Shown in pieces: positions 33,602-47,400 of a stretch of 64,000 nucleotides of DNA. This DNA comes from Anarhynchus alexandrinus (lineage: Eukaryota > Chordata > Aves > Charadriiformes > Charadriidae). The position numbers were made by a program, and so were the translations under genes. Numbering within the stretch: position 1 is the stretch's first letter; the number at the start of each line of letters is the position of its first letter. The notes under the pieces were generated by a model. That model did not search any database and had not been told where the DNA came from. It saw only the letters and a program-made list of their open reading frames with translations. The stretch is from assembly GCA_008711295.1 (NCBI GenBank), contig VUYV01000062.1, positions 698,915 to 762,914 of the forward strand. Direction: 5' to 3'.

Positions 33602-36600
33602 AAGAAAAATTCCTCTTTTACGATTTCACAGCCCAGAAGTTTGGTTTTAAGATACTGTTGGCACAGCCACGTTCTGGTATCGTCGTCATCGATTTCATTT
33701 GAAAAGAAATGTAAGTTTTATCCCTCGTGATAGCAGGGGACAGAAGTGTAGCCCCCGGCCCGAAATCCTTAGCTTTGATAGCTCAGAAAACAGAGGACAC
33801 GTTTTTACTTTAAAAAGTCTTAAAATGAGACATGAAGGATAAGATTAGTTCTTAAAAAATAGCTCTGGTGCTTCACTAGACTTTTGAATGCCTGGAGTTG
33901 ACAATACTTACCAGCTGTTGTGCAAAGGAGTAAATATCCTAGTTTCTTTCACCTCTTCCCATCCCAGACCCAGGTAAATACCTTCCAAGTTCCCCCTAGG
34001 CTATTTGACTCCCATTTGTTTTGTCCATTTCTTTAGCATCACTGTAAAGTTAGTTCTTAGTAGCTGTTTAGTATAGCCTGCTAAGGGAGGATGAACATTT
34101 TATAGTTGTGTATCTAAATGTACATACTTCGTTTTAATCTACTTATATGTTGCAGCAGGAAAGGATTACTATAAAATATCATTTTGATAAAGGCACTTGT
34201 ATACCTGTTTAGAAACTTTTTATCCAAATGAGAGTTTGCAGTTCTTAGCATATTGGAAAGTCATACTAAATGCTTACAGCCAGGTATAGCTATATATATT
34301 TTCCTATCTGAAGTTGAAGTGTTATATCTTTGAGTCCAATATAATTTTTGTCTCTGGCATGGTAAAATGGAAAAATTTACATCTGTGTACACACACACAC
34401 TGCATTTAGACACATACGCACATTCTAAACAGGATAGGGTTTTGAACAATGAGTGTCATGTTTGAGAAAGATGCTGTACTTTCCTGAAGATAATTTTTTT
34501 TGTTTTTGTTGTTTAGACATTTGCATTTTGCTGCCCATCAAATTATTCTATAACAGTCACATACAAGAATGTAATCTAACATTTAGCTAGGCAGTTTCTT
34601 GAGGTGATTGGTGCCATCAACTGTTAAAATGTAGTCACTGCAGCCATTGTTGCATTGGAGTCGGTATTAATTACAAATGAAGTTGTAAACAAGGAAGTTT
34701 GTGTTAAAAATGAAATTACCAGCATTTTGGGATACAAAGTATAAGAAAGCTGAAAGAAAATGCTTTTGTTTCTGTCTACCTTGTCAACACAGCCTTTTGG
34801 AATATCTCAGGATAACTGAAAGCTTCCTGGTTTCTAAATAAAGTGGATAATGCTCGGTGCTGTGTATATTTTCTTGTGGTCTGTTTTGACATACTGTATG
34901 TTATAAAACTTGGTATCAGTGCTGAATTTATTGTAATCTGTATAATTCTATATACATTCTCTATAAATCTCTATTCAAAGGTCATTTCCAGCATTATAAT
35001 GGTCTGAAACTGACCTCAGGGAGGTCGTTGTGAGCATGAATGGTTCCGTAAAACTGTGACCCAGCCTGCTAAGATTTAGGTACTACACGACATTGTAACA
35101 TTCAAGACAAACTAAAGCCCTTTGAAGTGGAAAAGACCAATGCTATTGAAAAGGTTTACTTAAGTTTATGAATGTGGGTTAATTATTAAAACGAGTTGGG
35201 ACTGTCTCCCTGCATTGTTGTGACTCAGACTAGAAAAAATATTTGGAGTATAGTATTTTTTTCTTTTTTTTTTTTTTTTTGTGGCCAGTTGAAACTGCAG
35301 CCCGAACTTAATCTTCCCCATACTTAAGAGAAATTGCAAGCCTCTTGTCACAAGCACGTATTCAAGTGTATGAAAACCAAATGTGAGGTTTGGTTGAGGA
35401 CACTAGAAATTCTCTTACTTTTTTAATAGGCTGCTTACAAAGAGGATTTGTGAAGGAAGAAAGACTTTTCCACCTATGGGCTTTTCACAGTAAAATATCC
35501 AAAGTGATAGGCCCTGTTTAGTTGGAGGGGAAATTTCAGTTTCTTGAATCTTTGGTTGCATCTTGTAAGCTTATTTTAGGGAAGGGAAAGTGCAGTGTTT
35601 AGCTGGTAACAGTGAAAGGAATTGGTCATGCATTTCTACTTGAAACACCAATGGGATATTTTACAGTTTGTCCCGAATGTGACTTGTTGCCAATTTCATT
35701 ATTTTTATTATTGTTGGAGAAATATTGGAATGTGTAAGTAGGTTTTTTTTTTCTTTAATGTTTTAAAATAGCTTGCTTCAGCTGCCTTGTGCAACTTCTT
35801 GCTTTTTATTAAAATTTCTGCAACTGAAAATTGGTTGTGTAAATGGTTTTATGAAACTGGGCCTTCCTGAAATGTTTGGGCTTTGGTTGCGTACTTGAAA
35901 TAGGAGCTCTGCGAGTTGAAACCACATGGAAACTGAATCTTAAAACTGTCTTTCAGATCCGTGTTTGTTAAATGAGGTATGCAGTCTATGATGATGCACT
36001 TTACAGATGTTGCTCTGATCCTCATTATTAAGATTATGGTCTTCAGTGGGGTTATTTGCATGATAAATTTAAATATATGTTTGAATGTTTGCAGGATAGG
36101 GATCTAAAATATGAGGTTATAGAAAGTATCCTGCATGAAATTGAACAGCAGAAATTTTAATTTGTACTCATAACACTATTAGTTGCATATTTTTTTTCTA
36201 AAAGTGGTAACTCAAACAAATTCTTTATATTTCAGAAGGCAAGAGAAGCCTCAGCTACAGCTCTCAAATCTTTGTGTATAACATAATCCTAAAACTTAAG
36301 ACTGCCTCTGATTGTATTAAGCTCTCATTAGGAGATTTTTGTATATGCTTTAATTAAAGTTTTTTTGTTTACAGACCTACAAAGCAAAAAAGCCCCAAAT
36401 GTTTTGAAATAAAATGACTTCACAATGCTTTATATAGGCAAACTTCTAGATCTTATTCAAGTCTCCAGTTATGCAGTGAGAGACATTTATATTTGCTTGA
36501 AGCTTGTGATTAAGAAGGTTTCCCTTTTGGAGACCTTATTGCTATGCTGACATCTTAATGAATTTACAGATCAAAGCTTTGTTTTTTTCTTTAGTATCAA

Positions 36601-39600
36601 GAGGCAAACTTTTTGAAAATAATCCAAGGTATAGATTCTGTTATTAGTAGTTTCTATTAATGAAACTTATTCTGTCCCTTAATTTTAGAATTAATTACTT
36701 TTCTTTATTCCAAATTTCTTTCAAAAGAATCTGTTGTAAATAATTGAATCATTATAAAAGGAAGAAAAGACATAAGCATTGCAATTATACATGCATCAGT
36801 TGTTGAGAGTGTGTAATATTTTTCTCATTATGTAATGGAGTCTGCATTTGGGTTTTGAGCCTTTTTGAATGTGTTTGCTCAAGTTTCTTAATTAGTTACA
36901 AAAAGCTGCAGGTGTATTGGCAAAGACTGTTATTTAGCCTGGGAAACGTTCCAGAAGACAGTTTTATGTTTTTTTTTTTTTTAAATGTAAATATTTAGCT
37001 GTATTATTACCAGTCACTTTAAAGGTTCCACACTGTGTGCTTGCTGTGTATTTAAACATTGTAGCTTCACTTGAATGACTGATGAAACAAATGATAACAT
37101 AAGAGTGTAATCTTTATTGTGAGAGGGGATTGAACACTACTGAATTACTTGCAGAAATGACAAGTGGTGTTTGAAGGGGTGTCACCATCATGCAGCGCCC
37201 TCTGAGGAATACATAGCCCAGCTTGAGCTGAAGTGCTGCAAAAAGTGTACCATGCTCACTCTGTAAGTTAGTTTAAAGTTGGTGTACTTTATCAAAGTTT
37301 CTGCAACTGCAAAAATTAAAGCAGTAGTCTTGCTAATCTTGTAACTAGGGATTTTATAAAGTTCTTTCAAGTAATTTTTTTTATGGTTTATCAAAAGGTA
37401 GACTTAGACTCTTGAGCGCCGTTAAGGTTTTATGACTTTTGCAGCCGAGTCCTTTTTTTTTTTTCTCTTTTAAATTTGCATAAACACATATTTTGCTTCT
37501 AATCTGACTACAGGAATTTAAAACCTTTTTGTATAGCTCTAGCTATAGTTACTGAGCAATGTTCTTGTATGTACTGTACCTATTTGGTAGCTGACTGCTG
37601 ATAGAATAGGACCTCACAACTGATTTCTGTTTATTCTGGGAGGTTTAATACAGTATAAAAGAGTTGGTAGAAAGTGGCACCAATAGTTGAAAGGTACAAA
37701 GGGTGCAATGGGTTTGAAAGGTGTTTATATCGGCTTTTTAATCCTTTTAAGAGATGCAGCATGTAGTAAACCAAACTGTAGGTGATTTGCTTTTTGTTCT
37801 GCTATTTATATTTGTTCAAAGCAGGATGAGAATAGGTGCAAAATCTTCCATTTCTAAATGATATCAGTTTGCAGATAGCTTACACAAAATCTAACTGCTA
37901 TAAGGTTAAGACCAATAGAAATTAATATTATTCATCTTTATGTATGGTCCCATTAACTTAAATGAGACTGCTAAACTGACTAAATGTTTTTCATCTGAAT
38001 GAGTGAAGAGCAGTGAAATGGGATAGTATGTTGGGGACATATGTAATCAATATGGACAATCAGATGTACAGGAACAGATAAAATTGTAATAGTCCTATTT
38101 AAATTGAATGCCAAAAGCCAAGCAGTAACAACAAACAACAGAGGAAAATTAATTGAATGAATTGTCATCAAAGACTATTAGCTCATAAGTTAAGATTACA
38201 GGTATAAAAAGAAGTACCTACCTGTCTATGCAATATAGTCTTCAAGTGAATAAAGTTATCCTACTGGATGGACTTGAGGATGGGTGCTGATTTATTTTAG
38301 TAAGGTTTTCCAGAATCTGGTCCTAAATTTTAATTTTATTTTAATGTCTAAAAAAAGAATGGTAATGGTTGGCTAATATTTTCTTGTACAGAACAATATT
38401 TTTTTCTTCAATTAAAGAAGAGTATTTTTTTTTCCCTCTGAATATACTGTATTTTTTAAACTTCTGTGTATGGACAATAGGCCGGGCCAGACTTTCAGTA
38501 CCTGTCACTCCATACAATGACTTCTACTGGGTTGAAGTGTGTGAAAATGTTTCTGATATATTTACATTTTAACTGATCCTCTCTTGACAGTTCTATATGA
38601 AAACACTGCAGTCAAAAATCAGGCTCACAGACTTTCTGTGAGAATAGAGTCTAATAAAATCATACTAAAATCTGTGGGATTAATCATCAGCTATTGTAAA
38701 TCAGAATATTTCCACCAATTTCAAGTAAATTTTACTTATACCACCCGGGTATGCTAGGCTTGTGTAATAGTGGTGAAAAAACCAAATTAAGCAGACTTTC
38801 TTTACACTTTTTTTTCTTTACAATGATGCATTTACATTTGATTCCAGTGTATTTTACTGCACTGCCTCAGAGCGAAGGGAGTTCAATTAAATATCAATGG
38901 AGGGCTTTTTCTAGACAGAGACCTCTGGAAATTGCTTTAACCCTTTAGCATTTAGAAAGCATATTTAGACAAATGGGATGCCTCCTTTTATGTGCTTGCT
39001 TTCACAGTGGTAGAAAAGCAGTAAAACATTTTCAGTAAGATACCATCCCATTTCAACTTATTCCACTAGAAGTAATAGAAATCAGCTCTAAGTTTTGTTT
39101 TATGATAACAACTCCTACATTGACATCTAGGAAAAATGACTTGGAGGTAATTTGCTTTATATGACAGATGAAATCTTTGAAACTTTTGTCATTCATTTTA
39201 TCAACTTTTTCATACTGATGTCCTTTCAGTCTCCAGTTATCTCCGGGCTATTAAATCCTAAACCAACACACTTTTATCACACGTGTAGAAATACATATTA
39301 ATCAGGACTATCTTCAATTGCATTTGAGCACAGTGAAATGCAATTTTGTCATGGAAATAAAATGTAATAATTAGAGTTCCCTGCCTGGTCAATGTCTGCT
39401 CTTGAGTGGTTTAAAATAATCTCCTATGACTAAAACCATTTTATATTTATTTAAATATGTATATATTTCTAAGACCACTTAACACAACCCATAGCAATCT
39501 ATATTAGGTGAGGATTGGAAGAAGATAGTTACATTGCAATCTCTTGAACTAGTGTTATTCAGCTAGCACTAGGAGGGCGGAACTTTTTGCCAGAAACTGT

Positions 39601-42600
39601 CAACAGAAAAAATAATTAAGCTGGGACAAATTCTGCTTTCTGATCTTATTTAGAAAATATGCTCTTGAAGAAACATGATATGTATGAATCTATGTATGAA
39701 TCTATGCATACAATCTTTCAAGTTTGAATAGAATTTGTATTTTGCTAAACCTTATCACCAAACTAGTCTTTGGTCTGACTAATTTTTAAAGTGTAAACCA
39801 TCAGGATTTTTTTTTTTTCCTATTGCTGATGAGTTGTAACGTTCCCATAAATTACCAGAAATGGTTCTGTCCAAATGTTTTCCAAAATACAGGTGCGGCA
39901 GTTTCAATTTCTTTCACTTTGATAATGAATGAAAAAGTTTTTTGGTTTCTCACACTCTACTGCAGGAGCATTTGTGTAAGAATCAGATGAAATCTGGTCC
40001 TCTTGTATCAGTGCTTCATTGTGCTTTGAGTTGAAAATGACCAGTGTTAAGGTCATAATAGTACTGTCTAAATAACATCAGAATACATGGTAGGATTTGT
40101 CATAAAATAAGACTTTGTAGTAAAAAAGTATGCCAATTCATGTCAGCTCATTAACTCTGCTTACTGATTTAATTTTGTTTATTTTTTTTGCCATAAACAC
40201 TTGTGAACTGTAGCCATTTCACTCTGCAATCCTTGAACAAAGATAGGTGATATCAAATTAAAGATTTGATATTTTTAACAATTGTCTCAAGAGTGCTGAA
40301 GATCAGATCATCAAAGGCAATAGTGTACCCAATAGGTATTTATGTTAACTAGTTTACTTTGAGATAGAGAAGTTCAATCTGTCCAAATACCTTTAAGAAT
40401 TTGGGGGTTATTTTTCACTTACACTGGTGGAAATTGTGAGTTAACAGTATTGATATCATTAAATCTATGTTGCTTAAAAGCAGAACAAATAAAAGAGATT
40501 TTGATAATGGCTCTTCTGTATTTGAGCTATCTCTTTTCCTGAAAAGTATTGCAAACAAAAACCCCGTTGCTTTACCTGCCCATCAAGAAATTCATTACAA
40601 CAGTAGCTGTGATACCAGAATGAAACAACTGAGTTGGGAATTGAACTGTGGTCTTCCACAACTCAAAGGCACTGTGTGATCTCTGTTAGCTGTTAATGAA
40701 TTGTGTCAACTTGCCAGCTGACAGCAAAATCAATCCTATCAACTTTACTATTTGAAAAATATCATTACTATATAAAAGTTGTTATTTGAAATTTGTTGCA
40801 TTCAGATATACATAAAGAAAAAATATTGAATCAAATCTTCATACTTTCTTTACTCAAATATGTAACTTCTGAGAAACTTAGGTTATATATTCACTCTAGC
40901 CGTTTATGTTCCTGAGAGTTCCCTCTAAAAGGCAAGGCCCTTCATATATTTTAATTAAAAGCCAGGGAAGAAGTAAATTGTCCTTGGCATATGTCATGCT
41001 AATGAGCACTGGTTAGTTTGAAAATACATGTTCATTGGTTTTACATGATAATTTCCCTTTGAACCAAAAGACCCTATTTATACAGAAACATTTTCTGGAA
41101 GCAGTAGGGGGCATCGTTTCACTTTTGTAATTCTTCAGAGACATTATCCCAGTGCATTATGTGTGCAAACTGCATTTTCTTTTTTGTTTATGGCATTAAT
41201 CCTGGGGTTAAGGTTGGCCTATGGTGAGCAATAATAAGTTTAACCTTTGACTTCATACAATAAGATGCAATTTATCATTTCTAGATTCTTTTGTAAGTGC
41301 CATTACCCTCACTTCTGCTTAAGATAAATTGAAACAAGTGAGCACTTGATATCAGTGATCTTTACATGCAAAACATAAATCTAATTTACTTATTGTCTGT
41401 GCTTAGTACTTTATTCTCTGATTATGTCTTTTAAACAGTACAAACATTTTTTGTTTGTTTGTTTGATGTGTTAGTCAATAGCTGTAATTCATAGAATGTT
41501 TGGTCCTTCACATAGATTTCAAACCAGTAAATATAAATCCTGGAATGTCTAAAGGCATAGGAACTTCATAAAATGTGGAAACAAAGCAAGCAAGGTATTA
41601 ATATTCATAATATTTATTTGCTTTAGGAAAGCATTTTAATATTAAATTTTAAACACAGTTTAAAGGTGATTAGACATCTAGCAGCGTGTAAATAAATTGG
41701 TTTTGTAGGCGTTGCTGTTCACTTGTAACGTATATGTATATGTTATTTATAAAACCTCATTATTTTTTAGTAAGTGAAACAGTTTTCTTTTAAAGCACTG
41801 TTTTTTAATTTACATTAAATGTTTATGTTGCTTTTTGGTTTGTAATTGAAGAACAAATTTATAGCAAGTTTATTACTCTCTATGCTCTTCAAGCAAGAAA
41901 AAGAATATACTTTGTAATTGTGTACACTATGACTACTTAATCTTTTTCTCCATGGTGAGGAAGTGCTGATTCATCAAATATATTTGGGTGGGGTGTGGGC
42001 TCTGAGGAATATGCTGATTTCATAAAGTACATTTTGGTTTCAGGCTAGGATTATTCATGTAGAATGATTCAGGCTATGACCCTCAGTAAGACCAGAACTT
42101 TGAATCTCTCCCCCATCTCAGGCCTTATTATATTTTGATATTGGGACCTATTTTTATCATAGCGATGATAATGTAAAAATATTTGTCAGTATTTATGAAG
42201 TTTGTGCAAGGTAAACGGCAGAAAAACTGGAATAGAAATAAAAGGTATGTAATGCTATTTTGGAAGACTACTAATGTTTGGTACGATTCTAAAATACATT
42301 TTTCAGCCTGGATTTAATGTTTAGGGAGGAAAAAAATGTTAAGTCGCGCAGCTATAGGAAACCAAACCATTTATAGGCCCTTCACGTGAAAACTTATATA
42401 GAAAATGCATGTGTAATTACATAATTTGCATGGCAGAACCACCCATGATCACTATATTTGGTCTTCATAACTTTAGTAGAAGTTGTCTTTTGGCTGAGAT
42501 TGCTCACAACAAAAAAGCAGTCAGTGGATTAGTTTAGCCCTTGCTGGCTAGCTATAGGTAAGAGATGGGTAGAATACTATGAATCCAACAATACCATCTG

Positions 42601-44021
42601 TCTTTCATGGCCCACAATAGACAATGATGGACTATCAGAGTAATTAGATTCCTTACAGTCTTAGAAGGATAATTTTGAAAATCTTCCTGCAGCCTGCATT
42701 GCATAGATATACTTTGTAATTTCCTTTAAGTTTGAATTATTTTAGATAATGAAGATGTAATAATTAGAATTGAAAATACCATCATTTATGCTAGTTTCAT
42801 ATGCTACAGCTATGTTGAGTCCAATGTGCTTAAATGTGAGTTAAGGAGGAAGAAATTATTTTAGTGATACTTATGGAAAAAGGAAAGAAGAAAGGAAGTA
42901 CTCTTTTTTTTTTTTGATGTCACGCATGTGACATTTAAAAAGATTAATTTATTTTTTAGTAGTCTGGGTTGCTGTATTTGAGAACAGAAGAGCTGTGTGA
43001 AGAGTGAAGGGTGTGCTGGTTGTTGGTGAACCAAGAAAATGTATTGTACTAAGCTGTGTAAGTTTACAGATTGTTTGTAATAGATACCAAATCCTAAGAA
43101 TGGTAATCCTCCTCACAGTGTTGGAGCATCAAGGTATGGTAACTTCCAATTGGATCAAAGGCAAATGCTTTGGCTAATGATAATAATCTGCATAAACTAT
43201 TACTTTGCATATTGATCAGTTGTTAGAATACCTATGAAAATTTGAAATTTGAAAAGATGGAAATGTTTCTCCGTGCCACGAGCATGTGTATTTGACTCAT
43301 GAACATACAATAAAGAGATGATCAATTTTTGTGCAGCAGCTATTTTTCCTGGAATTCTGGATATCTGTTGTGTTTGGAAATCCCAATCTGGAAATTGAAA
43401 ATCTCCAATAAGGGACAGAAAATGCAAGGATACTACATGTTGCTTAAAAGCGTTAGTCTACTGCTGGAAGTGGTTCAGATGAGAGGTGTATACTGCAAAA
43501 TGCCATGGTTCCTACTTTGCAACCATCCTCAGGATAAGTCAAGAGGCTTTTTTGTCTGTCATATTTGCAGGCATTAATATTTCATGTGCAGTTACAATGA
43601 AAAATATAGAACAAAATCCAGGGACTCTTCACAAGACAATACCACTTCTTCTGAAATGTCTGTCTTGGGTGCCTCCTTCTACTAAGGAACTGCTGCCTTG
43701 ACGACAAGGATCAAGAGAAATATGGGAATGCCATGTATTTTGTCTGCTTGAAAGAAGTTGTCCCAGTGGACCCAACAGAAATGCTGCTAACACAGTTGCT
43801 ACTTCTTTTGCTGTCAATGTGTCTTTCTCATGTTGATTGAGAAAGTTGTGTTGGTAGTAGGAGGGAAGGGAAAGGAAAGAGGAATACTTCTATCCCTCAT
43901 GTCCTTTCTCAGAATGTGTTGGATTGTAGCAAATGGCAGATAATATCAAAAATATAGCTCTGAAGCCTCTTTCTTAATTCAAGTACTTTTTTTCTTTGAT
44001 CGAATGAAAAGAGTTGAGAGA
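33602..44021. other. Intergenic DNA upstream of N4BP1, proximal
   Basis: AT-rich sequence with scattered short homopolymers and no supported gene. The longest ORFs are 60-70 codons without recognisable domains. One candidate conserved element is at about 40960-41300. Confidence 0.65.
41101..41113 (+). promoter_or_regulatory. CTCF-core-like motif
   Basis: GCAGTAGGGGGCA matches the CTCF core CCASYAGRKGGCR at 12 of 13 positions. It lies within a stretch that looks like a conserved element, between N4BP1 and the presumed CBLN1 side. Occupancy is untested. Confidence 0.35.
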
Positions 44022-44027
44022 ACAATG
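44022..44027 (+). repeat. Target-site duplication, left copy (ACAATG)
   Basis: Identical to 44424-44429 on the other side of the LTR. Confidence 0.85.
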
Positions 44028-44423
44028 TGAGTAGAGAAACTGGGCTTCACACGATCCCATGTGAATCATACAGAAGCCAATTTATTGATATTCTACTGTC
44101 CCTTATATACAATTTTTCTATCCCTACTCGCATTCATGCATTAGTTGATTGGTTAAAAGTCCTGTGCACGAGGCGAACATGCAACTCAGTTTCTTTCCTG
44201 ATTGGTCCATCTAATCTCTGTTTTTCCACCTGCTCGTCCGGCTCCTCCAGGCCTTCTCATCCGACTCCTCCAGGCTTGTTTTTCTCAATTCGTGTGAAAC
44301 AGTCACTATCGCTCCTGTTTTTCTACCCTCAAGGTAACTTCAAGGATGAGAGCCTACAGCCAGTCCGCTTCCTCGCATGGCTGGTTCAATATATGTCCAT
44401 TGTCTCTTAAGTATGTTCCCACA
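44028..44423 (-). mobile_element. Solo LTR with perfect 6-bp target duplication
   Basis: This 396-bp TG...CA element is flanked by ACAATG at 44022-44027 and ACAATG at 44424-44429. On the minus strand it begins TGTGGGAACATACTTAAG. It has a TATA box (TATATAAGGGA, near 44105) and an AATAAA just downstream (near 44082), the U3-R-U5 arrangement of a retroviral LTR. A 6-bp duplication is typical of ERVK/alpharetrovirus-like elements. It lies in intergenic DNA, and no internal viral sequence remains. Confidence 0.9.
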
Positions 44424-44429
44424 ACAATG
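44424..44429 (+). repeat. Target-site duplication, right copy (ACAATG)
   Basis: Identical to 44022-44027 on the other side of the LTR. Confidence 0.85.
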
Positions 44430-47400
44430 AGCAAACTATCTGCATGATATGTGATATCTGCTGTGGATAAGGCATGTATATATGTACAATACATACATAC
44501 ATAATATAAATAAAATTTAAATCTATAAATATAAGTCAACAAATTATCAAACTATTCATAGCCATTTAAAGGGTGCGGTTAAGTGAAACGTAGCTCTGAG
44601 CCCTGATATGTGAATATACAACCTCATTTTCCTCATGTGTTCCTTTGTGTCCTTTTCGTATAGAAGTTGTAATCACAGAATACTTAGAAATATGTTTGCC
44701 ACCTGCGGGGGGGAAGCTTCCTTGTCAAGAGACAGCAGAAGTGAAGGTATTTCGTGAGACTCTTCATTTTACTAAGTGGAAATGTCTTCTTTCCACTGGG
44801 TGGATAGTAATTCTGACAGCTTTGCAGGTTTTATATCAAATAATGTAAGTTTTTTCTTTTTTGAAAATAAAACCAGTCTTGGCAGCTGGGCAGGTATTGG
44901 GATCTTCGTTCTATTTTCCCTTCCTGGTGAGTTTCTCCTTACTTACAGCAGGCTTTTTTAGGTCAGAAGAGTGGTTAGCCTTTAAAAATCACTGGTTAAA
45001 GTTTGGAGAAAAAGAAAGTTGTGGCTCATGTGGAGAAGAGAGGCACTTTGGTAGCTGAAGATGAATAAAAGTCTCACAGCAGGGAGCTGCTGCTGACCTG
45101 TTACCTCTAATCATTCCAGAGCTTTTCTGTGGTGGACATTTGCTCCAACTGCAGCTGAGTCATCGGTGTACCTGAACTGATGCAGCTTCTGGTACAGATA
45201 CTTTGCATGAGCGGAATGATTCAAACAAGAATAAATTCTTCTGGTGCAATTATAATATTTGCTTGTCCACACTAGAAAAATGTGTTGTTGCTGGTGGCTA
45301 TCAGTGGCTTTTTGTTGGGTCATATTGCCTTTTATTGGCAAAACCTGAAATGATGAAGAAATTCAGTGGAAAACTATAAAGTGAGTGAAAATTACCTTGT
45401 ATGCAAATAAAAGTGAAATGCTGAAAACTGTTTTGAAATTATCTTGTGTGGGAGACGCTGTACTAATTGTGGTGGTTTATCCTCTCCTCTAAAATCTGCA
45501 CTGCTTTGGCCAGTGGCCAGGAGAATAATTGCATTCTGACAGTTTTGCCTTTTTATAATCCTATCAAATACTCTTAACTACCCAATTAAGGCAGTTTCTC
45601 TTCCACTAACACGCTTTTTTCCTTGTATTTTCTGCCAAGATTTTTTTTCTGAGTTTAAATACTTGAATTACTGCTTCAAAAGAACAGTTGAACATTTTTA
45701 GATATGCTGAGATCACTTCAGGTGATTTTTTCTGATAGGTTGTTGTGACTTAAGGGCTCTACAGATCCTAATGCAATGGCATCTGAATGAAGTTTCTATG
45801 CATGTGGTGTCTGGCTGTGGGTTTCAATGTGTTGTCTTTTCTCTCTATTCTTTTTGTAACACAAAAAAATATTTCTGGGAATTTCCAAGGAGTGCAGTAC
45901 ACTTCATTTTTAGTTGTCAAGATAGCTGACAGTTTATTGTGGTACCATGAATAAATTATTCCAGGCTTCATACTTAAAACAAAGGCAGAAATGCCTTTTT
46001 TTTTTTTTTTAAGCTGACATTTTGAATTTATATTAAGCATGGTATCACCTGGATACACACTGCATGAAAATGTAGACTATTCAGAATGAATTATTAACCC
46101 AAAGCTTTTACCTTTTCTTAGATGCACTGAAGTTACTCTGCAGGATACTATGGGGATATGAATGTGGGAGAGAATAGGGTGTTTCTAATAAGATGTGTAA
46201 CAGGCTGCAGTATCAGCAGATGTCATTGTTCAGCAGCTATTTTCTGTAAGAGAAAGTTCTTCATTACTCAGTGCTGTGCAGAGACCTCTAACCATATTAT
46301 TAGGAGAACAGGAGCACTGTAGTTTGTGGGTTTACTTTAGGTAACCTTCTGGTATCTAGGGTAACTGCATAGTTAGGCTTGTAGTTTAAATGTAATCAGT
46401 AAACCTGAAATCCAATTAGCCACTGAATTTAATACACATTTTAAAGAATGATATTTGAAATGTCAAAGTTTAATCTTGTCTCAGTGCTGTCTGAAGAGCT
46501 TCCAGTCTCCATGCACTTTGGCAAGACTTTTTGGAACAGTCAGCTTGCTCAAAACTGAAAGAATCAGCTGTATAGATAATCCTTCAAATTAAATGTTTGG
46601 TGAACATGGTGGTATCTGGCCTGAAAATAGTGTAAGTGTACAGGCAGCATCTTCCTAAACAAAGATTGCAAAGTTTGTTTTTTGTTCTTCGATTTATTTG
46701 TATTGGATGAGTAACTGAAGAGCATCAAGGCAAATGTTACAACTGTTGGAAGACTGCCATTGATTTCGGTGGACTTTGAATCATATTCTAAGTGTCCTAT
46801 TACTGATTGTCAGAAGGCGTAGGAAATTTGGGGTCTGGTTCTTTTTTTTCCACTGTTCTAGAATACCAGAAGAGATGGAGTTATATAATTGGAAAGCTCC
46901 ATAAAAGGACCATGACTTGAATAGTTTGAGAAGAATTTTCTGCCTTTCCCTACTGCTTTTAATGTATTTGTTTTAATGCTGAGGCCTTATTTAAAAAAAA
47001 AAAAGTCAAAATCACGCTACTGACTGAGGAAAAATTAGTCTATCCTGAAATAACAGAACTATTTAGATAGTGAATATACAAGCCTCAGCCCCCCCAGTTA
47101 GTTGTCATACAGGGCTGGAGAAAATGAAGTTTAGAGTTGGCTAAAGTATATATAAAAAGTCCAGGTGACTTAAGCTCTGCCTGTGATTGTTTTCAGAATT
47201 GTTTTAGACTTCCTAAGCATCTTACCCATTAGCTGCCCAGTAGCATTTTTAGCCAATGAGGGGTTGGAGTGTTCCCAAAATATGCCTACAGGATGATTGT
47301 TTTATTTTAAAATGTACAAAAGAAGTAAAATGATGCTGCCCTTCCTGCTTTCACCATCTCTGGGGAGGCACTACTTTTAATTTTTAAATAATCATCTCCA

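Noticed and set aside
46750..46790. GCCATTGATTTCGGTGGACT, resembling an old amniote repeat word
   Set aside because: One short match without flanking support. A similar weak word near 37950 is equally uncertain.
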